Notes: a model not told the origin generated them from the letters alone. Positions 8,488 through 16,664 are shown, counted from the stretch's first letter. The stretch is 64,000 nt of DNA from Bradyrhizobium barranii subsp. apii (GCF_011516635.5 NZ_CP096255.1:6942501-7006500); one strand, 5' to 3'. Numbers and translations are program-made.

Positions 8488-9252
8488 ATGTCCAGGTTCA
8501 GTTCGGCTTCCCGTCTACGTCGCGTCGCGATCTCTGGTCTGCTGCTGGCAGTTTGCGCGCTGGCGAGCGGCTGCTCCTCGATCGACCGCCTGTCGCAGAT
8601 CGGCGAGCAACCGAAATTGTCGGCGATCGACAATCCGACGACGCAGCCCGGCTACAAGCCGGTGCAGATGCCGATGCCGAAGCCGGAAGTCGCCTCCTAC
8701 AATCCGAACTCGCTGTGGCGCAACGGCAGCCGGGCCTTCTTCAAGGATCAGCGCGCGACCCATGTCGGCGACCTCCTCACCGTGACCGTGAACATCACCG
8801 ACAAGGCCAACATCGCCAACGAGACCCAGCGCAGCCGCACCGCCAAGGAGGATTCGGGGATTACGGATTTCATCGGCAGCAAGACGGTCACGCAGCCGCT
8901 CAAGATCCTGCCCGGCCGCCTTCTCACCACCGACTCGACATCCTCCGCCGACGGCAAGGGCTCGGTCAATCGCACGGAGGCCTTGCAGACCAACGTCGCC
9001 GCGGTCGTGACCCAGGTGCTGCCGAACGGCAACCTCGTCGTCGAAGGCAAGCAGGAGATCCGCGTCAACTACGAGATCCGCGAGCTCATCGTCGCCGGCA
9101 TCGTCCGCCCCGAAGACATCCAGAGCGACAACACCATCGATTCCAGCAAGATCGCACAGGCCCGCATCGCCTATGGCGGCCGCGGCCAGATCACGGACGT
9201 GCAGCAGCCGCGCTACGGCCAGCAGGTCATGGACGTGCTGTTGCCCTTCTAA
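8488..9252 (+). CDS. flgH: flagellar L-ring lipoprotein FlgH
   Basis: FlgH forms the outer-membrane L ring. The N-terminus is a lipoprotein signal with lipobox ALASGC; the acylated Cys is about residue 29. The body has family motifs SRAFFKDQRATHVGDLLTV and GNLVVEGKQEIRVNYE, and ends VQQPRYGQQVMDVLLPF. It starts 3 bases after the flgA stop and is the last gene of the operon, followed by a hairpin terminator. Confidence 0.96.
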   Translation: MSRFSSASRLRRVAISGLLLAVCALASGCSSIDRLSQIGEQPKLSAIDNPTTQPGYKPVQMPMPKPEVASYNPNSLWRNGSRAFFKDQRATHVGDLLTVTVNITDKANIANETQRSRTAKEDSGITDFIGSKTVTQPLKILPGRLLTTDSTSSADGKGSVNRTEALQTNVAAVVTQVLPNGNLVVEGKQEIRVNYEIRELIVAGIVRPEDIQSDNTIDSSKIAQARIAYGGRGQITDVQQPRYGQQVMDVLLPF

Positions 9253-9311
9253 GCCTCTCCCGAGCTCCCACATCGTGTTCGCGAACCTAGGCGCGAACGA
9301 CGATGTACTAC

Positions 9312-9344
9312 GCGGCCTCCGGTAGCTCCCCTGCCGGAGGCCGC
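9312..9344 (+). terminator. hairpin terminator after flgH
   Basis: A 14-bp stem (GCGGCCTCCGGTAG with CTGCCGGAGGCCGC, one G-T pair) and a 5-base loop, followed by a T-rich run (ATGTATTTTG). It closes the flgF-flgG-flgA-flgH operon. Confidence 0.75.
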
Positions 9345-9400
9345 ATGTATTTTGTAAAGGCGATTGGGACGACTGACGGCGGGGATTGCCGTAGCAGCCC

Positions 9401-10180
9401 TCACGTAAACTCCGCCTCCACCACGCCCAGCCCGTCGAGCTCCATCCGCACCTTGTCGCCGGCCTTCAGCCACAGCGTCTTCACCAGGCTCCCCGTCAGC
9501 ACGAGTTGCCCCGCGTGCAGACCCTTGCTTTCGGCGGCGAGGTGGTTGGCGAGCCAGGCGAGTGCGTTGTGGGGATGGCCGAGCACGTCGGCGCCGGTGC
9601 CGTGGCTGACCTCTTCGCCATTGACGATGGCGCGGCCCTTGACCGCCTTCAGATCCGGCACCGACGAGCGCGGCACCGCCTCACCCAGCACGCAGCCGGC
9701 GGCGAAGAAATCGTCGGCGATCAACGTCGGCGCGCCCATCGACTCCCACTTCACATAGCGGTCGTCGACGATCTCGATCGCGGGATGATAGGCCTCGACG
9801 GCCTCGCCGACCCATTCGGCCGTGAACGGCGCCTCGCCGGCGGCGAGGTCGCGCTTCAATCGCACCGCGATCTCGCACTCGACGCCGACGCGAACATAGT
9901 CGGCAGCCGCGAGCTTGGCCCCGCTCTCGTGCACGCCCTTCTGGAACACGCTGCCGCCGCAGGGATGCGGGATGCCGATATAGTCCTGCATCACCTGGCT
10001 GGTGCAGCCGATCTTGTAGCCGACCAGCGGCCCGACATGCGGCAACAGGAGATCGTGCAGCGCGCGCTGGACCTGATAGCCCTCGGCTTCGTCAGCCGGC
10101 GGATGGTCCAGGGCTGCGAGCGGCGCGCGGTTACGGCGCGCGAGCGCAATCGCCTTTGCGGCTTTGAGAATCTTGTCCAT
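9401..10180 (-). CDS. 2-keto-4-pentenoate hydratase / fumarylacetoacetate hydrolase-fold enzyme
   Basis: A 259-residue protein with the MhpD/2-oxo-hept-3-ene-dioate hydratase pattern: an N-terminal helical part, VGYKIGCTS, then the FAH-fold core with acidic metal ligands (GVECEIAVRL, HPAIEIVDDRY) and the C-terminal HAGQLVLTGSL. Such enzymes hydrate 2-keto-4-pentenoates in meta-cleavage pathways, using Mg or Mn. No other aromatic-degradation gene is in the window, so the substrate is unknown. It stands alone between flgH (convergent) and the broken reductase gene, on the same strand as the latter. Confidence 0.85.
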   Translation of the reverse strand: MDKILKAAKAIALARRNRAPLAALDHPPADEAEGYQVQRALHDLLLPHVGPLVGYKIGCTSQVMQDYIGIPHPCGGSVFQKGVHESGAKLAAADYVRVGVECEIAVRLKRDLAAGEAPFTAEWVGEAVEAYHPAIEIVDDRYVKWESMGAPTLIADDFFAAGCVLGEAVPRSSVPDLKAVKGRAIVNGEEVSHGTGADVLGHPHNALAWLANHLAAESKGLHAGQLVLTGSLVKTLWLKAGDKVRMELDGLGVVEAEFT

Positions 10181-10276
10181 CGGCGCCGGCTCCCACGCTA
10201 CGCAATTGAGGTCGGCACTTCAGCATCCCCGCCGCGGCGTGACAAGCACGGGCCAAAGGACGGGCCACGGGGCGCC

Positions 10277-11307
10277 TCAGCCCTTGACGAGGCCGAGCCG
10301 GATCAGGCTCTCGGCCGTCGCGAGGATCGCCTCGTCGTTGGAACGGGCCTGCCAGCCAAGCAGCGACCTCGCCTTGGCGCTGGTGGAATGCCGAACCCTT
10401 CCAAGCATCGGCACAACCGCGCGCAGCAGCGGAATCCGGTTTGCGGCCAGCCGCACCAGCCAGTCCGGGGCCTGGAGCCGCGGAACCCGGCGCGCCCTGG
10501 GCCCGAGTTCCCGCCGCAGCACCCTGGCGATATCGAGGATCGACATCGTCTCCCCGGAGACCGCGATGAAGCGCTCGCCTTTTGCTTCGGGCGCCGTCAT
10601 CGCGCGCAGAGGTGCAAATCGGCCACGTCGCGCACGTCGACCACGCCGAAATAGACCCACGGCACCGCCGGCATGGCGCCGTCGAGCAGCGATTTGACGA
10701 TCTCGATCGAGCCGGAGAAGTCCGGCCCCAGCACGGGGCCAAAAATGCCGGCGGGATTGACGACGGACAATTCGAGCCCACCGCCCTCGCGCGCGACGAA
10801 ATCCCAAGCCGCCCGCTCGGCCAGTGTCTTGGATTTGATGTAGGGCTGCACGTCGGCGCCGTCGAGATTGGTCCAGTCGGTCTCGTCGAACGGCCTGTCG
10901 CGCGCCGGATGGCCATAGCCGATCGCGCCCAGCGACGAGGTGACGACGACCCGCCTGACGCCGGCCTCGCGTGCGGCACGCAGCACGCGCAGCGTGCCGT
11001 CGCGGGCCGGGATGATCATCTCGTTCTCGTCCTTGGGAACACTGGTCGACAATGGCGAGGCGACATGGAGCACGTAATCGCAGCCGGCGACGGCCTCGCG
11101 CCAGCCGTCGTCCGCGGTGAGATCGGCGGTGAAAAAGGACAGGCTTTCAGGCGACGCAGCCCCACCCTCGCGCAACATCGCCAGCACGTCGGCCTGCCGG
11201 TCCGGGCGGCGCACCGTGGTCCGCACCTGATGGCCGGCGGCCAGAAGCTGCAGGACGACATGGACGCCGACGAAGCCGGACCCGCCGGTGACCAGAACAA
11301 TGCTCAT
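10277..11307 (-). pseudogene. NAD(P)-dependent epimerase/dihydroflavonol-reductase-like gene with frameshift
   Basis: Two frames together give one extended short-chain reductase of about 340 residues. The first (start 11307) has the Rossmann motif TGGSGFVG and a YIKSK active-site-like motif, and runs to DVRDVADLHLCAR before a stop at 10597. The second frame continues with the expected MTAPEAKGERFIAVSGE to 10277. On the minus strand the junction reads CACCTCTGCGCGCG; removing one CT pair restores HLRAMTAPEAKGE, so a 2-base gain in a CT repeat is the simplest cause. It is divergent from the HxlR regulator at 11402, which may have controlled it. Substrate unknown. Confidence 0.8.
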
Positions 11308-11401
11308 TGCCGAGTTCCCCTCATTGCGCAGGCTGGGCGAATTGGTTCCGCCACCCTGCTCAAGGCCGCATCTGGTCACAATCTTCCGGGGAACAAGTAG
11401 A

Positions 11402-11800
11402 ATGGATTTCGAGACCGGTATGGAAAACCTGACCAGCGTTTGCGACGGCGACTGCGATTGCAGCCCCGACCCTGCCCTGCTCGCCGACTTCAAGCGCGCC
11501 ATCCATGCACTCGGCGGCAAGTGGAAGCTGGAGATCCTGTTCGCGCTGATGAACCGCGCCGTCCGTTTCGGCGCGTTGCGGCGAGCGATCGGCGGCATCA
11601 CCCAGCACATGCTGACCATGCAGCTGCGCGAGCTCGAGCAGGACGGCCTGGTGTCGCGAACCGTCTTCGCGGAGAAATCCTTGAGGGTCGAATACGAGCT
11701 GACGGATGCGGCCTACGGCCTGTTGCCGGCGTTTAAGGAAATATTGAGCTGGTCCAGGCTTTATGGCGATGCGCGCCTTGTGGCGTCGCAGCAAGCCTGA
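11402..11800 (+). CDS. HxlR-family transcriptional regulator
   Basis: A 132-residue winged-helix protein. The HxlR core is clear: ALGGKWKLEILFAL, then FGALRRAIGGITQHMLTMQL, then LVSRTVFAEKSLRVEYELT. Three Cys near the N-terminus (CDGDCDC) precede it, which could make it redox- or metal-responsive. The start at 11402 follows GGGGA at 11387-11391; ATG at 11420 is possible. It is divergent from the frameshifted reductase. The stop codon lies within the first unit of a 15-bp tandem repeat. Confidence 0.85.
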   Translation: MDFETGMENLTSVCDGDCDCSPDPALLADFKRAIHALGGKWKLEILFALMNRAVRFGALRRAIGGITQHMLTMQLRELEQDGLVSRTVFAEKSLRVEYELTDAAYGLLPAFKEILSWSRLYGDARLVASQQA

Positions 11801-11837
11801 TGCAGCCAAGCCTGATGCAGCCAAGCCTGATTGCAGC
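11793..11837. repeat. three tandem copies of a 15-bp unit
   Basis: Unit AAGCCTGATGCAGCC at 11793-11807 and 11808-11822, and a variant AAGCCTGATTGCAGC at 11823-11837. The HxlR stop (TGA, 11798-11800) is in the first unit. The rest of the gap up to dksA (11838-12078) holds no gene I can support. Confidence 0.85.
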
Positions 11838-12078
11838 GATGTGTGAAGCTGCCGGATCGTTGCCTCAGCCTTCGAGTCGATCTCGTTGATGCGACTCGCA
11901 AAACCTCCCGCACCTGAAGTGAAGGCTGTTTCTCATCCGAACTTACGTGAGCTCGGAGGAAGTGACTCCAGCCCATTGATCGTGATTCACTTTTCGCGAT
12001 CGCTGATGCGCGTCGCGGCAAGCGGCAGACAAAATGCTGATCACGGCGCTCAAGCTGCACCGTGAGCCCAAAAACAAA

Positions 12079-12098
12079 GAGCCGCATCGCTGCGGCTC
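12079..12098 (-). terminator. Rho-independent terminator after dksA
   Basis: On the minus strand, GAGCCGCA, a 4-base loop and TGCGGCTC are followed by TTTGTTTTT. It starts 5 bases past the dksA stop. Confidence 0.85.
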
Positions 12099-12103
12099 GG
12101 ACT

Positions 12104-12514
12104 CTATTCGTCGCGGTAGACCTTCTCGCGTTTCTCGTGGCGCTCCTGCGCTTCCACCGAGAGCGTTGCGATGGGCCGGGCTTCGAGCCGCTTCAAAGAG
12201 ATCGGCTCGCCGGTGTCCTCGCAATAGCCGTAGGTGTTGTCCTCGATACGCTGGAGCGCGGCGTCGATCTTGGCGATCAACTTGCGCTGGCGGTCGCGGG
12301 CGCGGAGTTCGATGGCGCGGTCGGTTTCGGACGATGCCCGATCGGCGAGATCGGGGTGGTTCACGTTCTCCTCCTGCAGAGCCTGCAGCGTGAGCTTGGA
12401 CTCTTTGAGGATCTCATCCTTCCAGGCGAGGAGCTTCAAACGGAAGTACTCCTTCTGCCGGTCGTTCATGAAAGGCTCTTTTTCGGTCGGTCGGTAGTTT
12501 TTCAACTTTTCCAA
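12104..12514 (-). CDS. dksA: RNA polymerase-binding transcription factor DksA
   Basis: DksA binds in the polymerase secondary channel and, with ppGpp, mediates the stringent response. The coiled coil with acidic tip (NHPDLADRASSETDRAIELR) and the C-terminal LEARPIATLSVEAQERHEKRE are clear. Only one of the four zinc-ligand cysteines remains (YGYCEDTGEPI); the second CxxC is replaced by SVEA, so classical zinc binding is lost, as in some alphaproteobacterial DksA proteins. The 136-residue frame begins at a TTG; the YRPTEKEPFMNDRQ segment resembles homologues, which favours this longer start over ATG at 12469. In relatives dksA often neighbours fliX-flgI; here an SDR/HxlR pair intervenes. Confidence 0.92.
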   Translation of the reverse strand: MEKLKNYRPTEKEPFMNDRQKEYFRLKLLAWKDEILKESKLTLQALQEENVNHPDLADRASSETDRAIELRARDRQRKLIAKIDAALQRIEDNTYGYCEDTGEPISLKRLEARPIATLSVEAQERHEKREKVYRDE

Positions 12515-12681
12515 GGGCGGCCTATCTGTCTAAGCAACGACTCGCAACGGAACGGGGTCCGTTAAGCCGGGCTTATATAGTGGCCTCATGTGACAGACAA
12601 TATTTCCCTGATCGTTCGGTTAGCGCCCCAAGCCCTTGCACAGGAAGGTTTATCCTGAAGAACCCGGGGGCGGCCGAAGGC

Positions 12682-13293
12682 CTAGTAACCGACCGTGAAA
12701 CGCTGCCTCGGGTGGGCCGGCCGCTCGATCTCGTCGGCGAGCGCAATGGCGTAGTCGGCGAAGCTGATCCAGCTTTTCCCGTTCGCATCTGCGAGAAGCT
12801 GATCGGCCCCGAGCCGGAACTTGCCGGTTCGCTCGCCCTCGATGAAGAGGGCCGACGGCGAGATGAAGGTCCAGTTCAGGTCCTTTTCCTGTCGCAGCAG
12901 CTCAAGGAAAGCCCCGCCCGCCTCCGCTTCGGCCTTGTATTGGGCGGGAAAACCGGGGGTTGTAACCAGTTTGACGCCGGGAGCGACGTCCAGGCTACCG
13001 GCACCGCCGACAACAAGGTAGCGACCAACACCGGACTCCTTCGCCGCGCCGATCAGCTTGAGCGGATCGCTGGCCAGGAAGTGCACGGAACTCACGGCGA
13101 CGTCATGCCCCGCCCACAGCCTGGCAAGGCCAGCCTGGTCGAGCACGTCGCCCTTGGTGGGCGTGACGTTCGGCAGGGTCGCGATCTTCTCGGGGTTCCG
13201 GGCGATCGCCGTGACCGCATGGCCGCGGCGCGACAGTTCCTTGGTGATCTCCGACCCGGCCCCGCCTGAGGCGCCGGCGACTGCGATTTTCAT
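12682..13293 (-). CDS. NAD(P)H-binding oxidoreductase (atypical SDR)
   Basis: A 203-residue single-domain Rossmann protein with the nucleotide motif GASGGAGSEI at residues 7-16 and the atypical-SDR pattern (VTAIARNPEKI, GDVLDQAGLARLWAGHDV, YLVVGGAGSLDV). It resembles NAD(P)H-binding proteins of the YwnB/NmrA-like group, many of which are redox sensors or quinone reductases. It is divergent from the HxlR regulator at 13458; a palindrome in the shared spacer suggests regulation by that protein. Confidence 0.85.
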   Translation of the reverse strand: MKIAVAGASGGAGSEITKELSRRGHAVTAIARNPEKIATLPNVTPTKGDVLDQAGLARLWAGHDVAVSSVHFLASDPLKLIGAAKESGVGRYLVVGGAGSLDVAPGVKLVTTPGFPAQYKAEAEAGGAFLELLRQEKDLNWTFISPSALFIEGERTGKFRLGADQLLADANGKSWISFADYAIALADEIERPAHPRQRFTVGY

Positions 13294-13316
13294 GGAAGGC
13301 TCCTTTGCTTCTTTTG

Positions 13317-13331
13317 GTAACTAACGGTTAC
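13317..13331. promoter_or_regulatory. putative HxlR operator (GTAAC-N5-GTTAC)
   Basis: A perfect inverted repeat GTAAC TAACG GTTAC lies 23 bases upstream of the oxidoreductase start and 126 bases before the HxlR gene. The sequence and position fit an autoregulated HxlR-type operator for the divergent pair. No binding evidence. Confidence 0.5.
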
Positions 13332-13457
13332 TAGATATCGCAAAGGATGCTGGTGTTAAGAGAGCACTTTGTGCTTACCTGATTACGCAAGAGTAACCGG
13401 GACCCGTCACCGGCGCGCGAGCCGGCAAGGGGCCAAACGGATCGTGAGGAGTTGACG

Positions 13458-13823
13458 ATGAAGCCAGACGTCTATGCAGCGAACTGCCCCACGCGCCAGA
13501 TCCTCGACCGCGTCGGCGACAAATGGGCGGTGCTGCTGCTGCTGCGCGAGGATCCGATGCGCTTCAATCAGTTGCGCCGAACGATTGAAGGCATTTCGCA
13601 GAAGATGTTGAGCCAGGTTCTCAAGTCGCTCGAGCGCGACGGCCTGATCAAGCGTCACGCCATCGCAACCGTACCGGTGACGGTGGAGTATTCGATCACG
13701 CAGCTCGGGGTGACGCTCGCGGCCGCCGTCGATCCCCTGCGCGATTGGGCCGAGCAGAATCTGAAGGACGTGCTCGCCGCCCAGCGCCGCTACGACACGC
13801 AGCAGAAGGACGAAGCGGCCTAA
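13458..13823 (+). CDS. HxlR-family transcriptional regulator
   Basis: A 121-residue winged-helix regulator: NCPTRQILDRVGDKWAVLL, RFNQLRRTIEGISQKMLSQ, then LIKRHAIATVPVTVEYSIT. A single N-terminal Cys (residue 10) in the ANCPTRQ motif resembles redox-sensing HxlR/YodB/QorR proteins. ATG 13458 is chosen over TTG 13452 because GTGAGGAG (13444-13451) is ideally placed. It probably controls the divergent oxidoreductase. Its 3' end overlaps the fliX stop by 4 bases in convergent orientation. Confidence 0.88.
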   Translation: MKPDVYAANCPTRQILDRVGDKWAVLLLLREDPMRFNQLRRTIEGISQKMLSQVLKSLERDGLIKRHAIATVPVTVEYSITQLGVTLAAAVDPLRDWAEQNLKDVLAAQRRYDTQQKDEAA

Positions 13824-14233
13824 GCCTGCCCGGCCTTGGCCAGCTCGACCTCGACGCGCAGCTCGATCTCGGACAGCAGGGAATCCAAACCAGGATCGCC
13901 CGAGGATGATTTCAGGTTCGCCGCGGCATCGCGCAGCCGCATCACGGTCGAGGCGTCGAGATTGCCGGACAGTAATCCCATCTTGAGATCGTCGAGCACG
14001 TCGAGCGCGGTCCTGCCACGGGCGACCGAGCGCTTGCGGCGCTCGACCGGATCTTCCTCGATGCCTTGCAGTGCGAGCAGCCCATCGATGTTCGCGGCCG
14101 CCTTCGGTGCGGCAGCGCCCCGCGTCTCCTGCGCCGACGAGGTGTCGGGCAGCACGAAGGTGCCGGAGCTCGTCCGCCTGGCCTGGCTGGCCGGCGTACC
14201 TAGCGTGGTGCCGTTCGGTCCGTAGATGCGCAT
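13820..14233 (-). CDS. fliX: flagellar assembly regulator FliX
   Basis: FliX links basal-body assembly to the sigma-54 activator FlbD in Caulobacter. The start at 14233 is chosen because MRIYGPNGTTLG is the characteristic N-terminus; the longer frame adds 24 unconserved residues. The C-terminal half is helical (IDGLLALQGIE, ALDVLDDLKMGLLSG, LDSLLSEIELRVEVELAK). The 137-residue length is normal. It is divergent from flgI, the same arrangement as in Caulobacter, and a CtrA box lies 43-61 bases upstream. Confidence 0.93.
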   Translation of the reverse strand: MRIYGPNGTTLGTPASQARRTSSGTFVLPDTSSAQETRGAAAPKAAANIDGLLALQGIEEDPVERRKRSVARGRTALDVLDDLKMGLLSGNLDASTVMRLRDAAANLKSSSGDPGLDSLLSEIELRVEVELAKAGQA

Positions 14234-14275
14234 CGCAGGAATCCGGGTGATCGATGCCGTCACCTTCGCCGTCTT

Positions 14276-14294
14276 ATGGTTAACGGCGCGTAAA
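14276..14294 (-). promoter_or_regulatory. CtrA box upstream of fliX
   Basis: The minus strand reads TTTACGCGCCGTTAACCAT, that is TTTA-N7-TTAAC against the consensus TTAA-N7-TTAAC (one mismatch). It lies about 50 bases before the fliX ATG, a typical position. Caulobacter fliX is CtrA-dependent. Confidence 0.7.
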
Positions 14295-14412
14295 CGGCCC
14301 GGCAAAATCTGCCGAGAGGCGGCAGTTTCGCTCCTCAGGGAGAACGCTCCCTGACACCGGTGGAAACAGGTTTATTCAACCTATTCAATCGCGTAACCCC
14401 GCTGCCCCGCGT

Positions 14413-14428
14413 TGGCACAGCACTCGCA
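14413..14428 (+). promoter_or_regulatory. sigma-54 promoter upstream of flgI
   Basis: TGGCACAGCACTCGCA keeps the GG-N10-GC spacing, the TGGCAC -24 core and a TCGCA -12 element. It is 75 bases before the flgI start chosen here and points in the right direction. Confidence 0.7.
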
Positions 14429-14503
14429 AGGAAAGCGTCGGACCAGCTCGTCATGGGAGTGTCGGGGATGGTCCGAGATGTGAGGAGCCTCGGGGAGCAG
14501 AGG

Positions 14504-15628
14504 ATGCCAGGCGTTCGTTGGGTGAGGATTGTTGGGGTGGCCTGCGCCGCGCTGTCAGCGCTGGCGCTCTCGGTCACGTCTGCAAGCGCGACATCGCGCA
14601 TCAAGGACCTCGCCAATATCGAGGGCGTGCGGCAGAACCAGCTCATCGGCTACGGCCTCGTCGTCGGCCTCAACGGCACCGGCGACACGCTCAATAACAT
14701 CCCCTTCACCAAACAGTCGCTGCAAGCGATGCTCGAGCGCATGGGCGTCAACATCCGCGGCGCCACCATCCGCACCGGCAACGTCGCCGCCGTGATGGTC
14801 ACGGGCAATCTGCCGGCCTTCGCCACCCAGGGCACGCGCATGGACGTCACCGTCTCCGCGCTGGGCGACGCCAAGGATCTGCGCGGCGGCACCCTGCTGG
14901 TCACGCCCCTGCTCGGCGCCGACGGCAATGTCTACGCGGTCGGACAGGGCTCGCTCGCGATCTCCGGCTTCCAGGCCGAAGGCGAAGCCGCGAAAATCGT
15001 GCGCGGCGTTCCGACCGTCGGCCGCATCGCCAACGGCGCCATCATCGAGCGCGAGATCGAGTTCGCACTCAATCGGCTGCCGAATGTGCGGCTCGCGCTG
15101 CGCAACGCCGACTTCACCACGGCCAAGCGGATCGCGGCCGCGATCAACGACTATCTTGGCGTCAAGACGGCCGAGCCGATCGATCCCTCGACGGTACAGC
15201 TTTCGATCCCGCCGGAGTTCAAGGGCAACGTCGTCGCCTTCCTCACCGAGATCGAGCAGCTCCAGGTCGATCCTGATCTCGCCGCCAAGATCGTCATCGA
15301 CGAACGCAGCGGCATCATCGTGATGGGCCGCGACGTTCGCGTCGCAACCGTCGCGGTGGCGCAAGGCAACCTCACCGTCACCATCTCCGAGAGCCCGCAG
15401 GTCAGCCAGCCCAACCCGCTGTCACGCGGGCGCACCGTGGTCACGCCGCGCACCGGCGTCAGCGTCGTCGAGGACGGCAAGAAGTTCGCCGTCGTCAAGG
15501 ACGGCGTCTCGCTTCAGCAGCTCGTCGACGGCCTCAACGGCCTCGGCATCGGCCCGCGCGACCTCATCAGCATCCTCCAGGCGATCAAGGCCGCCGGCGC
15601 CATCGAAGCCGACATCGAGGTGATGTGA
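14504..15628 (+). CDS. flgI: flagellar P-ring protein FlgI
   Basis: FlgI forms the periplasmic P ring. Start 14504 gives 374 residues, normal for the family. GGGGAG at 14492-14497 is a good ribosome site, and residues 1-28 form a Sec signal (VRIVGVACAALSALALSVTS, cleavage after SASA). The mature protein begins TSRIKDLANIEGVRQNQLIG, the standard FlgI opening, and ends ALKAAGAIEAD-like (AIKAAGAIEADIEVM). The frame is open back to 14360, but the sigma-54 site there argues against an earlier start. The stop overlaps the next ATG by one base. Confidence 0.96.
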   Translation: MPGVRWVRIVGVACAALSALALSVTSASATSRIKDLANIEGVRQNQLIGYGLVVGLNGTGDTLNNIPFTKQSLQAMLERMGVNIRGATIRTGNVAAVMVTGNLPAFATQGTRMDVTVSALGDAKDLRGGTLLVTPLLGADGNVYAVGQGSLAISGFQAEGEAAKIVRGVPTVGRIANGAIIEREIEFALNRLPNVRLALRNADFTTAKRIAAAINDYLGVKTAEPIDPSTVQLSIPPEFKGNVVAFLTEIEQLQVDPDLAAKIVIDERSGIIVMGRDVRVATVAVAQGNLTVTISESPQVSQPNPLSRGRTVVTPRTGVSVVEDGKKFAVVKDGVSLQQLVDGLNGLGIGPRDLISILQAIKAAGAIEADIEVM

Positions 15629-15996
15629 TGCAGACCAGCATGATCAACACCCCGCACGTCGTCACCTCCTCGGCCTTCTCGGTGGAGAGCCGCAACGGCC
15701 GGCCCGACTTCGAGCTCGCCGCCGCGTTGCAGAAGGTCTCGCCGCAGCAGCAGTCGAAGGCGCAGAAGACCGCCACCGATTTCGAGGCGATGTTCCTCAA
15801 CAGCATGTTCTCGCAGATGACCTCGGGCCTGAAGGGCGAAGGTCCGTTCGGCGACACCCCGGGCACCGGCGTGTGGCGTTCGATGCTGACCGAGCAATAT
15901 TCCAAGAACTTCGCCAAGGCCGGCGGCGTCGGTGTCGCCACCGAAGTCTACCGCACCCTCATCATGCAGCAGGCGAAAACAATCCGCACGGCATAA
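15628..15996 (+). CDS. rod-binding protein (FlgJ N-terminal domain / CheL-like)
   Basis: A 122-residue protein with the rod-binding domain of FlgJ: KTATDFEAMFLNSMFSQM, then GVWRSMLTEQYSKNFAKAGG. It lacks the C-terminal muramidase domain of enterobacterial FlgJ, as usual in alphaproteobacteria, where the gene is often called cheL and sits between flgI and a flgN-like gene. It probably caps or scaffolds the growing rod. ATG 15628 overlaps the flgI stop, so translation is probably coupled. Confidence 0.9.
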   Translation: MQTSMINTPHVVTSSAFSVESRNGRPDFELAAALQKVSPQQQSKAQKTATDFEAMFLNSMFSQMTSGLKGEGPFGDTPGTGVWRSMLTEQYSKNFAKAGGVGVATEVYRTLIMQQAKTIRTA

Positions 15997-16007
15997 GGTC
16001 AACCGAG

Positions 16008-16505
16008 ATGAACCACTTCAACGCCTCACGTCAGCCGGTGCAAGCGCAGCGCCCGAACACCGCACCCGGCAACGCCGAGGCGCGCAAGGTCGCCGAGCAG
16101 CTGATGGATGCGATGAACGCCCTGCTCGGACTGGTCGAGCGCGAGACCGAGCTCGTTCGCGCCGGCCAGGTCCGCGAAGCGATGACGCTCGAGAGCAAGA
16201 AGCAGGAGCTGTCGCGCAACTATGTCAGCGCCGTCAGCGAGTTGAAGACGAACCAGGCCCAGCTCGCGAAATCCGCGCCCGAGCTGCTCTCGACGCTGCA
16301 TCGGCATCACGACGCGTTCCGCGCGATGCTCCAGGTCAATCTCACCGTGCTCGCGACCGCACACGCGGTCTCGGAGAGCGTGGTGCGCGGCGTCAACGCC
16401 GAGATCCAGAAGCGCAACGTGCCGAACACCTACACCGCGGCGGGACGCCGCGCGGCTCCAGGCCCACGCCATATCACCCCACTCGCGGTCAGCCGCTCGC
16501 TCTGA
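16008..16505 (+). CDS. FlgN-like flagellar chaperone (FlbY-like)
   Basis: A 165-residue, mostly helical protein. The central region (VAEQLMDAMNALLGLVERE, ELVRAGQVREAMTLESKKQE) matches the FlgN fold; FlgN binds the hook-filament junction proteins FlgK and FlgL before export. Its place after flgI and the rod-binding gene equals Caulobacter flbY. The start at 16008 follows the upstream stop by 11 bases. A strong hairpin lies 36 bases downstream. Confidence 0.8.
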   Translation: MNHFNASRQPVQAQRPNTAPGNAEARKVAEQLMDAMNALLGLVERETELVRAGQVREAMTLESKKQELSRNYVSAVSELKTNQAQLAKSAPELLSTLHRHHDAFRAMLQVNLTVLATAHAVSESVVRGVNAEIQKRNVPNTYTAAGRRAAPGPRHITPLAVSRSL

Positions 16506-16540
16506 GCGCGCGCGAAAACTCCCTGCAATTTTACGAAAAA

Positions 16541-16564
16541 CCGCGCGACGGTATCGTCGCGCGG
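16541..16564 (+). terminator. hairpin after the flgN-like gene
   Basis: A perfect 10-bp stem CCGCGCGACG / CGTCGCGCGG with loop GTAT. It is followed only by TTA, with no long T tract, so termination is probable but not certain. It is preceded by an A-run, which gives a T-run on the opposite strand. Confidence 0.55.
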
Positions 16565-16664
16565 TTAGGCACGTTTGCTTACCCGGTCTTCAATCCTGGT
16601 GTTCCATGGTTGCGTATTGAGAGGGGTTGGGATTTGACTCAGACGAGGCAACCAGGAGGCTGCC

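Noticed and set aside
11793..11837. CRISPR-like repeat
   Set aside because: Units are contiguous with no spacers, so this is a tandem repeat.
16566..16582. Sigma-54-like GGCACGTTTGC before the FlaG-like gene
   Set aside because: The spacing between GG and GC is 7, not 10, so RNA polymerase with sigma-54 could not use it.
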